This document shows, one piece after another, positions 54,056 through 63,409 of a stretch of DNA of 64,000 nt (within the stretch, counting starts at the first letter, position 1; each line of letters begins with the position of its first letter). Source of the stretch: Ohtaekwangia koreensis (GTDB lineage Bacteria; Bacteroidota; Bacteroidia; Cytophagales; Cyclobacteriaceae); NCBI RefSeq assembly GCF_900167975.1, contig NZ_FUZU01000005.1:253001-317000 (forward strand), written 5' to 3'. The notes beneath the pieces were generated by a model. That model saw nothing but the letters and a program-made list of their open reading frames with translations. It did no database searches and was not told the DNA's origin. The translations under genes and the position numbers were made by a program.

Positions 54056-55207
54056 TTTTAGTGCAGGATATATATAGTCTTTCAGCAGTGCTTCGGAATT
54101 GTTCTTGATAGTCCACTGATTATAGTTACCGGCTGTAACCACAACGAGCAAATCATTTTGATGATCAAAGAATATACGTTGATCGCCATTTCCAACGGCA
54201 ACGGCCAGTGGTATAGATTTGTTATTGACAGATAAATTCCAGGTCCAGAACTGATAGCCATAGCCACCGGAGTTGTCTCGTTGTATCTGGGGGTTGTGGG
54301 AATCCGCGATCCATTTTTCGGAGAGAATTACTTTCCCATTCCATATACCCTTATTCATATATAGGAGTCCAAACTTTACCATGTCACGTGAGCGAAGCCT
54401 GAGCCCGGATGCCGCTGCAAGTATATCTTTTCGTCCGGGCAGAGGGCTAAATTTAGTCCAGTAGAAATCGCTGATGCCAAGGGGTCCGAAAAGATGTTCT
54501 TTGGCAAATGCATCAACTTCCATTCCCGTTGTTTTCTGTATAATGGTAGCCAATACCTGCGTGCAGCCTCCGTTGTAATTCCAGACAGTGCCAGGTGTTG
54601 CGACTACAGGTCTGCTCAGAATAAATCGTATCGGATCAACACTCGCGTCCATTTGAATTTCACTGTTTGCAGGATCGGTATAGGGAATGTTCTCATTCCA
54701 TTCCAGCCCGACACTCATCGTTAGCAGATGCTTAATCGTAATGTTGGATTTTTCTCCTGTGTTAAGGTCTTTATATTCTGGAAAGAAATCCCAGATCTTT
54801 TGTGCTTCACTTTTAATTCGCCCTTGTTTGATCGCTACACCTATGCAAGCCGAAACGACACTTTTAGATATACTCCGCACATCATGAAGACTATCTTTTA
54901 TATGCTTCACTACACCAATAGAATTTCCCCAGATCTCATCGTTTCCGGTAAAGTACTGTTCATATACCAGTGTTCCATTCTTCACAATTAGCACACTATG
55001 TATATTAGGATATAGCTGATCAATGATAGTATTAGTCATGGCGTTGAGCCGGATGGAATCCATGCCTGCGCTTTTTAATGAACCTGTGACAATTCCCTTT
55101 TCAGCACTGGAGATATTCTTAGTAAGCTGAGCTTTCGCTGTATTCCATACGGATGCCATGGCAAAGGCTGCTGTCAGCAAAATCAGTTTGATACTTTTTC
55201 TAATCAT
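54050..55207 (-). CDS. Exported serine hydrolase of the beta-lactamase (class C/PBP4-like) family
   Basis: The 385-residue protein has a signal peptide (LILLTAAFAMASVWNTAKAQ). The beta-lactamase fold is marked by the nucleophile motif RSISKSVVSACIG (Ser112, Lys115) and a Tyr-Asn pair in VWNYNGGCTQVLATII. Further on are DFYWTKFSPLPGRKDILAAASGLRLRSRDMVKFGLLYMNKG and GYGYQFWTWNL. Family members include esterases, D-aminopeptidases and true beta-lactamases; the sequence does not say which. It is a single gene. Confidence 0.9.
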   Translation of the reverse strand: MIRKSIKLILLTAAFAMASVWNTAKAQLTKNISSAEKGIVTGSLKSAGMDSIRLNAMTNTIIDQLYPNIHSVLIVKNGTLVYEQYFTGNDEIWGNSIGVVKHIKDSLHDVRSISKSVVSACIGVAIKQGRIKSEAQKIWDFFPEYKDLNTGEKSNITIKHLLTMSVGLEWNENIPYTDPANSEIQMDASVDPIRFILSRPVVATPGTVWNYNGGCTQVLATIIQKTTGMEVDAFAKEHLFGPLGISDFYWTKFSPLPGRKDILAAASGLRLRSRDMVKFGLLYMNKGIWNGKVILSEKWIADSHNPQIQRDNSGGYGYQFWTWNLSVNNKSIPLAVAVGNGDQRIFFDHQNDLLVVVTAGNYNQWTIKNNSEALLKDYIYPALKK

Positions 55208-55354
55208 AATAGAGGTGAAGCGGATATAAATGAAGCCGAATATAGTATGGTTTTATGGAACTCACAGGGGGTAATTACGGCAATCTCTGGGGTTGATCGC
55301 GACATTTATTTCTCACAATTTTGAGCACGTAGAAATCCACAAACGATAATCATT

Positions 55355-56329
55355 ATGAAACATATATCTGTGTTGGTTCCGAAGGGCGATGTTGCTGTCG
55401 CGAGTATTGAGGGGCCTTATAAAATGTTCTCACATGTAAATGAGTTTCTACAGCGTGAAGGCAAACCTCCGGCTTTTAAAATTGAGTTGGTAGGATTTTC
55501 ACGCGAATCTCTATTGGACAACGGGATGTATACGCTCAATACGCATCGAACGCTTGCCGACTCCTTTAAAACAGATCTTATTTTTATACCGGCTGTGCAT
55601 GGCGATTTCAAAAAAGTTATCAAGCAGAATTATGAGATGACGCAATGGGTTGCTAACCAATATAAACAAGGTGCTGAAATAGCGAGTCTGTGTGTCGGTG
55701 CTTTTTTGCTGGCTTCGACAGGTTTACTTCAGGGAAAGAAGTGCGCAACGCACTGGCTATTTGCCAATGATTTCCGTAAGATGTTTCCGGAGGTTAATCT
55801 CGTAGCCGAAAAAATTATTACAGATGAGTGCGGAATTTATTCGAGCGGAGGCGCCTACTCTTTTCTTAATCTCCTTTTATACCTCGTGGAGAAATATGTG
55901 GGTCGCGATATGGCAATACTCTGCGCCAAGATTTTTGAAATTGAAGTGGACAGAGGAAGTCAGTCGCCTTTTACAATTTTCAACGGACAAAAAGATCATG
56001 ATGATGAATCTATAAAAAAGGCACAGTCGTTCATTGAAAATAACTTTCAACAAAAGATAACTGTTGACCAATTGGCCTCTATGCTGGCGTTGAGTCGTAG
56101 GAATCTTGAACGCAGATTCAAGAAGGCTACCTCCAATACCACCGTGGAATATATACAGCGTGTAAAAATTGAAGCTGCCAAGATCAGCCTCGAGTCTTCG
56201 CGTGAAAATGTAAATGAAGTGATGTATAAAGTAGGCTATACGGATAGCAAAGCCTTTCGCGTGACATTCAAAAAGATCACGGGCTTATCTCCGGTTCAAT
56301 ACAGGAGTAGATATAGTCGTCTGAATTAA
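55355..56329 (+). CDS. GlxA family transcriptional regulator (DJ-1/PfpI plus AraC helix-turn-helix)
   Basis: The 324-residue regulator has a DJ-1/PfpI-like domain at residues 1-190. The nucleophile-elbow equivalent is IASLCVGAFLLASTGLLQGKKCATHW. An AraC-type DNA-binding domain covers residues about 215-320 (ITVDQLASMLALSRRNLERRFKKATSNTTVEYIQRVKIEAAKISLE and VNEVMYKVGYTDSKAFRVTFKKITGLSPVQYRSRY). The cysteine at the elbow is kept, so some catalytic or redox sensing is possible. It is divergent from the serine hydrolase gene, 147 bp away, which may be a target. Confidence 0.93.
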   Translation: MKHISVLVPKGDVAVASIEGPYKMFSHVNEFLQREGKPPAFKIELVGFSRESLLDNGMYTLNTHRTLADSFKTDLIFIPAVHGDFKKVIKQNYEMTQWVANQYKQGAEIASLCVGAFLLASTGLLQGKKCATHWLFANDFRKMFPEVNLVAEKIITDECGIYSSGGAYSFLNLLLYLVEKYVGRDMAILCAKIFEIEVDRGSQSPFTIFNGQKDHDDESIKKAQSFIENNFQQKITVDQLASMLALSRRNLERRFKKATSNTTVEYIQRVKIEAAKISLESSRENVNEVMYKVGYTDSKAFRVTFKKITGLSPVQYRSRYSRLN

Positions 56330-56723
56330 ATTACTCCTAATTTAATCTATAGCTAACCGATCGCATTCGTCACGAACCATTACTCACCGAATTAATCCGG
56401 ATTATTTATACCTATACGGACTTTCTCATAGCCCGATAACTAAGTATTGAAGGAATTGATTGCAATCGTTGGCAAACGATTCCGGCGTCAAATAACAATC
56501 TGGCGGATTCAGTTAAGGCAGATATTTGATAGTTTATTTGGGGTATCGCGCATGCCTATATTTTCAAAAATGGGTGAGAGACTTGGACATTAGGGAATAG
56601 TATCTTTACGAAGCAATTCAAATTTTGAATACTCTATATTCTTAAAAATGTAGTTCTCACAAAAAAAATAACTCGGTGTCCCTAAACTTCTATTCTATAG
56701 TCATCTCTTTTCGGTAAGACTCA
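56330..56723. other. Intergenic region without a recognisable gene
   Basis: This AT-rich stretch after the GlxA-like gene contains no ORF with coding character, no strong hairpin and no repeat. A possible weak -7 element (TATCTTTA at 56601) precedes the small ORF that follows. Confidence 0.5.
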
Positions 56724-57023
56724 ATGAGAATTCTTTTTTTATTTCTTATTCAGTTTTATAGCCAGGAAGCTTCTAATACTACAATTATCATAAATGAGAC
56801 TCCTCTTAATGATATTTCATCCCCTGTAGAAGATGCTCTCGTGCCATCAATAATTTGGCAGGTTGGTGAAGAAGATGAGTATGAAAATAGTAAGGGGCAA
56901 AACTCCTCTGTTGCACTACCCCGTTTAGATCATGGTGGTTACCATGGCAGGTTTGCTTCAGCAAAAAACCAGTTTGCCCGGATCATTCGAAAATATATTG
57001 TATACCTCAACCTCAGAACATAG
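56724..57023 (+). CDS. Hypothetical small protein
   Basis: This is a 99-codon frame from an ATG. The start MRILFLFLIQFYSQEA is hydrophobic and could be a short signal peptide. The rest is polar, with an acidic middle (VGEEDEYENSKGQNSS). I know no family, there is no clear ribosome binding site, and the tail (ARIIRKYIVYLNLRT) looks like random translation. It lies 69 bp before the carbonic anhydrase gene. It may be a chance ORF. Confidence 0.3.
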   Translation: MRILFLFLIQFYSQEASNTTIIINETPLNDISSPVEDALVPSIIWQVGEEDEYENSKGQNSSVALPRLDHGGYHGRFASAKNQFARIIRKYIVYLNLRT

Positions 57024-57092
57024 AACGAGGCCTTCTTCTTATTCATTGGTATAATTAATCATTCTTCATTCATTTTAAATTGTTTTTCAGTT

Positions 57093-57848
57093 ATGAATAA
57101 AAATTTTTTATTCTCTATAGTATATTTTATTGCCTTTGTCATTGTTATAGGTTGCGATGATGACGATGAGAAAAAATCGGCTGCTGCCGAATGGAACTAT
57201 GAAGGTGCCGATACTTGGGGATCGATTGGATACACGGATTGCTCGGGAAAGGTACAATCTCCTATTGATATTGAAACCGAAAATACTGTTAAGGCGAGTC
57301 TTTCTGAGTTGCAAACTGCATATATAAATTCGGCCTGGGGAATTGTGGATAATGGTCACACAATCCAGGTAAATCTCAAGCAGTCGAATAAACTAACTAT
57401 CAATGGAACGGAGTTTAATGTAGCGCAATTTCATTTTCACAGGGAGAGTGAGCATAAGGTTAATGGTGAGTCGTATGATATGGAAATGCACATTGTGCAC
57501 CAGGATCCTGTAACCAGCAACCTTGTGGTTATAGGTATATTTTTAAAAGAAGGTGATGTAAATCCCTTTCTGGAAAAAATATGGAGTTTGATGCCAACAG
57601 CAGAAAACAAAGAAAGTATATCTACAGATAGTATAAATATAATCGATGCTTTTCCATCCGACAAGAAATACTACACCTATACCGGCTCCCTTACTACACC
57701 TCCTTGTAGCCAGGGCATTGATTGGATCATTATAAAGGAACCGATGGAGATTTCATCGGAGCAGATTAAAAAATTCTCCGATATACACCCTGATAACTCA
57801 CGCCCCACGCAACCGCTAAACAATCGTGAAGTGATAGAAGGTATATAG
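57093..57848 (+). CDS. Alpha-carbonic anhydrase lipoprotein
   Basis: The 251-residue enzyme interconverts CO2 and bicarbonate in the periplasm or at the outer membrane. The N-terminus ends in a lipobox (VIVIGC, Cys21) followed by acidic residues (DDDDE), a pattern compatible with surface export of Bacteroidota lipoproteins. The zinc histidines are QFHFHRESEH (His114, His116) and EMHIVH (His133). QSPIDIETEN, YTGSLTTPPCSQGIDW and NNREV complete the family pattern, including the Thr of the proton relay (LTTPPC). The core length is normal. A terminator follows, so it is probably monocistronic. Confidence 0.95.
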   Translation: MNKNFLFSIVYFIAFVIVIGCDDDDEKKSAAAEWNYEGADTWGSIGYTDCSGKVQSPIDIETENTVKASLSELQTAYINSAWGIVDNGHTIQVNLKQSNKLTINGTEFNVAQFHFHRESEHKVNGESYDMEMHIVHQDPVTSNLVVIGIFLKEGDVNPFLEKIWSLMPTAENKESISTDSINIIDAFPSDKKYYTYTGSLTTPPCSQGIDWIIIKEPMEISSEQIKKFSDIHPDNSRPTQPLNNREVIEGI

Positions 57849-57965
57849 TTTATAGTATGATTGATTCTTCACGGGTTAGATAATGCATGAGACATCTGGA
57901 GCGTTTCAAATTTTACAGCTCTGGGGTAATACTATCCATGGTAGCCTTTGAAGAATATAGTTTAT

Positions 57966-58001
57966 AAAAAAAGCTGTCTCGAATTTTGAGACAGCTTTTT
58001 T
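57966..58001 (+). terminator. Terminator of the carbonic anhydrase gene
   Basis: AAAAAAGCTGTCTC pairs with GAGACAGCTTTTTT around a 7-nt loop, about 120 nt after the stop. The rest of 57849-58277 shows nothing I can support; a 79-codon frame at 58029 has no coding character. Confidence 0.9.
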
Positions 58002-58277
58002 ATTGGTTTCAACTTCAGCCCGCTTCTCTTGAAATCTATAGGAGAACGACTGAAAGTGTTAAACTCCTTAGGGAGGGTTGAATTAATGTGTCGGACCTTC
58101 GCGCTATTTTTTAGAGTTACTCATCCAATTTGTTATAAGAAGCTATTGACCGCATTGAATCAAAAAATGTACGGATGTGAACAATCTTTATCTGCCGATG
58201 GGCCAATAAGGACAATCTTCGCTTGTTTTCACTTTGGCATAAATATTAATACTACAATTAGGAATTAATTATGCCGG

Positions 58278-58619
58278 ATGAAAAAATATCAATTGGGCGA
58301 GTTTGAAGAAGTAGTCATGCTTACCGTAGGTGTACTATATAATGACGCATACGGAGTATCTATAAAAAAAGAAATTGAGACAAGACTATCACGAAAGGTG
58401 AGTGTTGGTGCGTTGCAATCTGCACTTAAAAGACTCGAACAGAAAGGATATCTCAAATCGTTTGATGGTGAGTCAACACAGGAACGTGCAGGACGGCCAA
58501 AGCGATATTTTAGTATTACTGCATTGGGTAAACGGGCGATGGAATATACCAAGAGTACACGCGATGATTTGTGGCGTGATATTCCGAAGGTAGCATTGAA
58601 CCTTAAAATTGCAGGATGA
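58278..58619 (+). CDS. PadR family transcriptional regulator
   Basis: The 113-residue winged-helix protein begins YQLGEFEEVVMLTVGVLYNDAYGVSIKKEIETRLSRKVSVGALQSALKRLEQKGYLKS. That is the PadR pattern, with a recognition helix in VGALQSALKRLE and a wing in GRPKRYFSITALGKRAM. It is a short form with little C-terminal dimer domain. The TGA is one base before the ATG of the permease gene, so the two are co-translated. In this phylum such PadR genes typically control the adjacent prefix-domain FtsX-like permease. Confidence 0.93.
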   Translation: MKKYQLGEFEEVVMLTVGVLYNDAYGVSIKKEIETRLSRKVSVGALQSALKRLEQKGYLKSFDGESTQERAGRPKRYFSITALGKRAMEYTKSTRDDLWRDIPKVALNLKIAG

Positions 58620-58620
58620 T

Positions 58621-61302
58621 ATGATGAATGATAAACCAGTCCCTCCGCGCATCTTTCTACACTTCTTCAGATGGTTTTGCCATCCTGAATTGAGAGACAG
58701 TATCGAAGGTGACTTGATGGAGCTATACCACGAACGGTACCATGAAGCTGGAAAAAGAAAAGCGGATCGAAATTTTGCTATAGATGTTTTACTGCTCTGC
58801 AGACCAGGCATTATTAAACCTGTACAGGAATATAATCACATAAACAACTACGATATGTTTAGAAATTACTTTAAAGTAGGCATTCGGAATATACTCAAGT
58901 ATAAGATGTTTTCCTTTATCAATGTTTTTGGTCTGGCAGTAGCCATGTCAGTATGTATGTTGATTATACTGATGATTGCCGATCAAAAAAGTTATGATCA
59001 GTTTCATGAAAAAAAAGATAGGATATACCGTATACTTTCAGATCAGGAAGGCTCGCGACATCCGTATGCCACAAGTCCGTTTCCATTGGCAAATACATTG
59101 AAAGCTGAATATCCGATCATTGAAGAGTCAACCAACGTTACTCCCGGAGTAGGAGGAGATATACTATATAATCACCAGGTTGTCGAAGCCGGTGGCTATT
59201 TTGCAGAACCTTCTTTCTTTCGTGTATTCAGTTTTGAATTAGAGCAGGGTAACGCAGATAAAGCATTGACAGCACCCAATACGATTGTTATATCAAAGGC
59301 TTTGGCATATCAATTATTCCGAAGCGAAAATCCCATCGGAAAGACAGTTGAATTCTCTGATCGGCAATTGCCATTCCCTTTAAAGCACAATGGTGGAGGT
59401 GCTACTCCCGTATCATGGGGAAGTTTTACCATTACAGGTGTGCTGGATGAAACCAAGTATAGATCGCATTTAAAATTTGATATACTGGTTTCGATGGCCT
59501 CTCGGCCAGCCCTCTATGCAGAAAAGAAACTGGAAGACTTATCGAATAACTGGGAGTGGTATTTTCGCACCTATACCTATATCGTGCTGGCTCCCGATAA
59601 AACACATAATGATCTGGCTGACGCTTTAAACGATCTTGTTGCGCACAAGTATGCCACGATTAAAGCAGAACAAACAAAAGGCTTCCGCCTCGAAGCCCAG
59701 CCATTAGGTGATGTACAACTTGGTTTACAAGGAAATGATACCAGTGATAGAATGCCATTGGCGGGTTATTATTTTTTGATAGTGCTCGCACTGGTGATCA
59801 TGATATCTGCTTGTTTAAATTATACCAACCTCTCAATAGCCCGTGCATTAACAAGAGCGAAGGAGATAGGCGTACGCAAGGTTACCGGAGCAAACAGAAA
59901 AGCACTGGTCTTTCAATTTTTAAGTGAGTCGGTTATTACAGCATTGCTTGCTGTAACCATGGCTATAATCATGCTGCTTTTTATTAAGCCTGCTTTTAAA
60001 GGGCTCTGGATTAACAAACACTTGAATTTTGAACTTCCTTCCACTGTCCCGGTATATTTGATTTTCATCGGCTTTGCACTGCTGATCGGTATACTTGCCG
60101 GTATATATCCTGCTTTCCACTTATCGAGATACCAACCGGTAAGTGTGCTTAAAAAATTAAATAATATTAATCCGGGCAAGCTTGGGCTCCGGAAAGTATT
60201 AAGTGTTTCCCAATTTGTTATATCACTACTCTTTATCACAACTTCTATTTTAATATTCAACCAATTCAAGCATTTTCTAGCGTTTGACTATGGTTTCACT
60301 TCCAGTAACATTGTAAATATACAGTTGCAAGGTATAGATCATCAGAAGCTGGCAAACGAGTTAAGTACTGTGCCAGGTGTTGTTGGAGTTTCCTCCTGTA
60401 ATATCATCCCAGCTACAGGGGAAAATAATAATATTGAAATTAAGAAAGCTGATAGCGAGGTAGAATATGCACCAGCTGGAATATTACTGACCGATGATAA
60501 TTTTATTGGGAACCTGGGATTAAAAATTATAGCAGGAAAAAATCTGCCAAAGGCAGGTGAGTCTTCTGACAGATTTATAGTAGTGAACAAGGAGGCAGTG
60601 GAAAAGCTTGGCTATAAATACCCTGCGGAAATTATAGGTGAAGTGTTCGAAACCAAGTGGGGCAAAGAATCGCTTGAAGTAATCGTAGTAGTAGAAGATT
60701 TCCGGTATAAGCTATTGATCAACTCACACGACATTGGTCCACTGGTGTTGCGTAATCAACAGAATTTCATGTATATAAATGTCAAAGTTGTTTCGGAAGA
60801 TCTGATGGGGACAGTTGCAAAGATGGAAGAGCGATGGAAGCATATAGATCCGATACATCCATTCAAGTATGAATTCTTTGATGATCAGCTGGCAACCACC
60901 CACCAGGGAATTCTGGATATAGTCTCTATCCTCGGCTTCATCGCGTTTCTCTCTGTGGTTATCGCCTGTCTCGGAATGCTGGGAATGGCCATGTATACAG
61001 CTGAACGAAAAAAGAAAGAAATCGGCATTCGAAAAGTTTTAGGGGCAGAGACATTGAAGATTGCTTTTTTACTTTCCCGGGAATTTTTAAAAGTGTTGAT
61101 GATAGCGATAAGTATAGGAGCACCGTTGAGCTATGCACTTAATAATCTTTGGCTGCAGAAGCTTCCTAACCGTGTCGACTTCGGCTTTGGTACTGTCTTT
61201 TTAGGAACGCTCATTCTTCTGACATTGGGATTGATTACCATTGGATCACAAACTCTTCGGGCATCAAAAAGTAATCCGGTGGATTCGCTGAAGATGGATT
61301 AG
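58621..61302 (+). CDS. FtsX/MacB-like ABC transporter permease with N-terminal 'permease prefix domain 2'
   Basis: The protein has about 893 residues. I chose the ATG at 58621, which follows AGGATGAT; a TTG 12 nt upstream is also in frame. Residues about 8-75 (PRIFLHFFRWFCHPELRDSIEGDLMELYHERYHEAGKRKADRNFAIDVLLLCRPGII) form the prefix domain that in this lineage is fused to permeases controlled by PadR. Two MacB/FtsX units follow, each with a periplasmic core domain and an FtsX block (YTNLSIARALTRAKEIGVRKVTGANRKALVFQFLSES; MYTAERKKKEIGIRKVLGAETLKIAFLLSREF). No ATPase gene is adjacent. The substrate is unknown; antimicrobial-peptide or envelope-stress functions are usual guesses for MacB-like permeases. 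Confidence 0.92.
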   Translation: MMNDKPVPPRIFLHFFRWFCHPELRDSIEGDLMELYHERYHEAGKRKADRNFAIDVLLLCRPGIIKPVQEYNHINNYDMFRNYFKVGIRNILKYKMFSFINVFGLAVAMSVCMLIILMIADQKSYDQFHEKKDRIYRILSDQEGSRHPYATSPFPLANTLKAEYPIIEESTNVTPGVGGDILYNHQVVEAGGYFAEPSFFRVFSFELEQGNADKALTAPNTIVISKALAYQLFRSENPIGKTVEFSDRQLPFPLKHNGGGATPVSWGSFTITGVLDETKYRSHLKFDILVSMASRPALYAEKKLEDLSNNWEWYFRTYTYIVLAPDKTHNDLADALNDLVAHKYATIKAEQTKGFRLEAQPLGDVQLGLQGNDTSDRMPLAGYYFLIVLALVIMISACLNYTNLSIARALTRAKEIGVRKVTGANRKALVFQFLSESVITALLAVTMAIIMLLFIKPAFKGLWINKHLNFELPSTVPVYLIFIGFALLIGILAGIYPAFHLSRYQPVSVLKKLNNINPGKLGLRKVLSVSQFVISLLFITTSILIFNQFKHFLAFDYGFTSSNIVNIQLQGIDHQKLANELSTVPGVVGVSSCNIIPATGENNNIEIKKADSEVEYAPAGILLTDDNFIGNLGLKIIAGKNLPKAGESSDRFIVVNKEAVEKLGYKYPAEIIGEVFETKWGKESLEVIVVVEDFRYKLLINSHDIGPLVLRNQQNFMYINVKVVSEDLMGTVAKMEERWKHIDPIHPFKYEFFDDQLATTHQGILDIVSILGFIAFLSVVIACLGMLGMAMYTAERKKKEIGIRKVLGAETLKIAFLLSREFLKVLMIAISIGAPLSYALNNLWLQKLPNRVDFGFGTVFLGTLILLTLGLITIGSQTLRASKSNPVDSLKMD

Positions 61303-61745
61303 ATAAGAAAGTATACAACATTGACTCGTTGCAGTCTTAAAGGTATAGTCTTAAAAATATATAACGAATAATCTTACCCCGTCAGTATCGGGCTGATGGG
61401 TATTTTATTCAACAAGGCGCGTGAGGTATATATCACTATAGGATTGATCGCATTGTCTTTACAAATACCTAATTTTGATGCGAAGTAATATTCTCTTAGC
61501 TATATATAGTTGGGAGGCGTTGAACAAGCCATCAAGGTTATGATAATCGGGCCTTCCTTAGATTAAATACATTAAGGATAGCTTAACCGTATGCTCCGTT
61601 TAAGTATAAACTTCAAGTAACAGTTTGAAAATAGCGTTTGGTGAGGATGGATTGGATATTATTAAGAAGAAACTCAATGGAATCTGAATTGTCACCTTTA
61701 TTTAGGAAAAGAAAAACCCGACCTTGAGAGTCGGGTTTAGATCTG
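61303..61745. other. Intergenic region, no gene seen
   Basis: There is no coding frame, repeat or strong structure in 61303-61710. The last part carries the terminator of the minus-strand tRNA gene. Confidence 0.6.
61714..61738 (-). terminator. Terminator of tRNA-Leu
   Basis: AAACCCGAC pairs with GTCGGGTTT around a 7-nt loop; on the minus strand it is followed by TTTC. It lies 8 nt after the tRNA 3' end. Confidence 0.85.
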
Positions 61746-61827
61746 TACCAAAGGTGGGAATCGAACCCACACATCTTGCGATACACGATTTTGAGTCGTG
61801 CGCGTCTACCAATTCCGCCACTTTGGC
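61746..61827 (-). tRNA. tRNA-Leu (anticodon CAA)
   Basis: The minus strand folds into an 82-nt class II tRNA. The acceptor is GCCAAAG/CUUUGGU with a G-U end pair, and the discriminator is A73. The D arm contains UGGCGGAAUUGGUAGACGC. The anticodon stem is CACGA/UCGUG with loop CUCAAAA, which reads the UUG codon. A short variable arm and the T arm GUGGGUUCGAUUCCCAC follow. CCA is not encoded. The gene is isolated and has its own terminator. Confidence 0.96.
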
Positions 61828-61923
61828 TTGTGTTTTTAAAATCGGACTGCAAATATAATTGAAAAATTAAGCACGTCAACAGTTCCGTTGTTCTTCTTTT
61901 AAATATTTGTACCCGTAAATGCT

Positions 61924-62217
61924 TTACAACTCGATAAATTTTTCAAATGAAAAGGCCTGTGGACGTTCCGCGAAAAGTGTTTTGACGGGCACCCAAACCG
62001 TTCCGAACAATTCAGACTTTCTATACCGGTCAAGATCCTGTGTGCTGTTCCAATGGCTAAGCGTTGTATAGATGGTTGGGGCGCTGGTATCTTTTAAGAG
62101 TTCAAGATGAGTGCATCCTTCAAAATTTCTGATCGCATTTTTATGCTGATGAAAGATGGATAAAAATTCTTCAACGCCCGTTTCCGTAAAATGCATTCTT
62201 ACAATTCTTATAATCAT
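61924..62217 (-). CDS. Antibiotic biosynthesis monooxygenase (ABM) domain protein
   Basis: The protein has 97 residues from the ATG at 62217 (MIIRIVRMHFTETGVEEFLSIFHQHKNAIRNFEGCTHLELL). The pattern is that of small dimeric ferredoxin-like ABM/YgiN proteins: a first strand, a helix containing GVEEFLSIF, the GCTHLEL strand and TLSHWNSTQDLDRYRKSELF. Family members act as quinol monooxygenases, haem-degrading enzymes or unknown. No haem-ligand pattern stands out. Confidence 0.88.
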   Translation of the reverse strand: MIIRIVRMHFTETGVEEFLSIFHQHKNAIRNFEGCTHLELLKDTSAPTIYTTLSHWNSTQDLDRYRKSELFGTVWVPVKTLFAERPQAFSFEKFIEL

Positions 62218-62250
62218 GCTCGTTTCTTTACCTTGCAATGTCAAATCGTT

Positions 62251-62451
62251 ATGATGAAAAAAGTTAGTGTATTTCTGATTGTCTTTGTTAGCGTTGTTGC
62301 TTTATTCTCTCAAGGTGTTCTTCATAGAATAAACTGGAAGGTAGGTTATGTTAGCGCTTACGTTGTAAGCATCATGCTTATGGGGGTAGCCTTGGCGTTG
62401 TTTGGTTACGGTGTTAATCGTTTGGTGAGACGCAGACGCGCTGATCTCTGA
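62251..62451 (+). CDS. Small two-span membrane protein
   Basis: The frame gives 66 residues from the ATG at 62251, or 65 from the next ATG. It has two hydrophobic segments (VSVFLIVFVSVVALFSQGVL and VSAYVVSIMLMGVALALFGYGV) separated by a short RINWKVGY loop, and an arginine-rich end (RLVRRRRADL). It is divergent from the ABM gene with 33 bp between starts and abuts the next minus-strand gene with no gap. I do not recognise a family; its two-span hairpin form supports a real gene. Confidence 0.65.
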   Translation: MMKKVSVFLIVFVSVVALFSQGVLHRINWKVGYVSAYVVSIMLMGVALALFGYGVNRLVRRRRADL

Positions 62452-63225
62452 TTATTCTTCGAAGAGAATGCTTACAGTACTGTCGTAATCCAGTCCAAGT
62501 AATTCGGCGGCATTCCCTTTATATATGCCTACTTCAAGCAAGCCAAGGCTGTTGAATACAATGAAGCATTCGCCTTGTTCCGCCTGGTTATATTGTGTGT
62601 GAATTCTTCTGAATTTTTCTCCTCCAAACTGTACAGTATACTGCTTGCCGTTGCTTAAAATATCAAACGCATCTTTGGGGATGTTCGTGATAAGATTACC
62701 CATTCCATCAACGCGAATAACGGTGCCTGTAATTTGTTTCTTCGTAGCCTTAACCTGGCGGTCGATCATTTTCCTAAAGTTCGGCATCGGCTTACCAAGG
62801 TTGGTAATCGAAACACCGCTGGCCAACTTCACGGCAGCTGGCGCAAAAACATCACGCTCGGGAAATGTAGTGCTGATGGCATTAATGGTATTAAGCTCGA
62901 CTAATTGCTGATGCGATCGATCACTGATCAATCCGAATAAACCATTATCACATCCTACAAAAAAATGATCTTCGAGTTGGAGTGCGATAAAAGCATCACC
63001 ACGATTTCCGGTTGAGTCAACGCCTACCAGGTGTACTGTCCCTTTCGGGAAATCGCGGAACACCGCCCGAAGTACAAAGGCAGCATGCCCAATGTCTGAT
63101 GGTTTTATTTTATGGCTGATGTCTTCAACCCGAATGCCCGGGTTGATGGTAATGATGCGGGCTTTGATCGCTGCCACGTAATGGTCACTTTCACCTGAGT
63201 CCGTAAGAAGTGTAACGATGGCCAT
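62452..63225 (-). CDS. SAM hydroxide adenosyltransferase (DUF62; chlorinase/fluorinase family)
   Basis: The 257-residue protein starts VTLLTDSGESDHYVAAIKARIITINPGIRVEDISHKI and contains TVHLVGVDSTGNRGDAFIAL, FVGCDNGLFGLI and RDVFAPAAVKLA. These are conserved blocks of the DUF62 family. Most bacterial members split S-adenosylmethionine with hydroxide to adenosine and methionine. The halogenases differ mainly in a longer insertion loop, for which I see no evidence here, so the hydrolase role is preferred. The Asp, Arg and His needed to activate water should be checked by alignment. It is a single gene, divergent from phoH. Confidence 0.9.
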   Translation of the reverse strand: MAIVTLLTDSGESDHYVAAIKARIITINPGIRVEDISHKIKPSDIGHAAFVLRAVFRDFPKGTVHLVGVDSTGNRGDAFIALQLEDHFFVGCDNGLFGLISDRSHQQLVELNTINAISTTFPERDVFAPAAVKLASGVSITNLGKPMPNFRKMIDRQVKATKKQITGTVIRVDGMGNLITNIPKDAFDILSNGKQYTVQFGGEKFRRIHTQYNQAEQGECFIVFNSLGLLEVGIYKGNAAELLGLDYDSTVSILFEE

Positions 63226-63409
63226 GGTTGATGCTGCGGCAGATATTCATTAATTTTGATTTGGCAAAGTAAACATTTTTAGAGCATATAGTGTATTGAA
63301 CTTTGTGAAGACCCTCTTGGTTAAATTTAATACCATGTAAAAGAAGCTGAAGCAAACCCGATACACTTTGAGAACATTATCTGATGTCTAACATTTAACA
63401 ACGAAATAG

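Noticed and set aside
58029-58268. 79-codon plus-strand frame before padR
   Set aside because: It begins with an alternative start, has cysteine/phenylalanine-rich random composition and no recognisable domain.
62452-63225. Fluorinase or chlorinase
   Set aside because: No secondary-metabolite genes are nearby and no halogenase insertion loop is visible; the common SAM hydrolase form is more likely.
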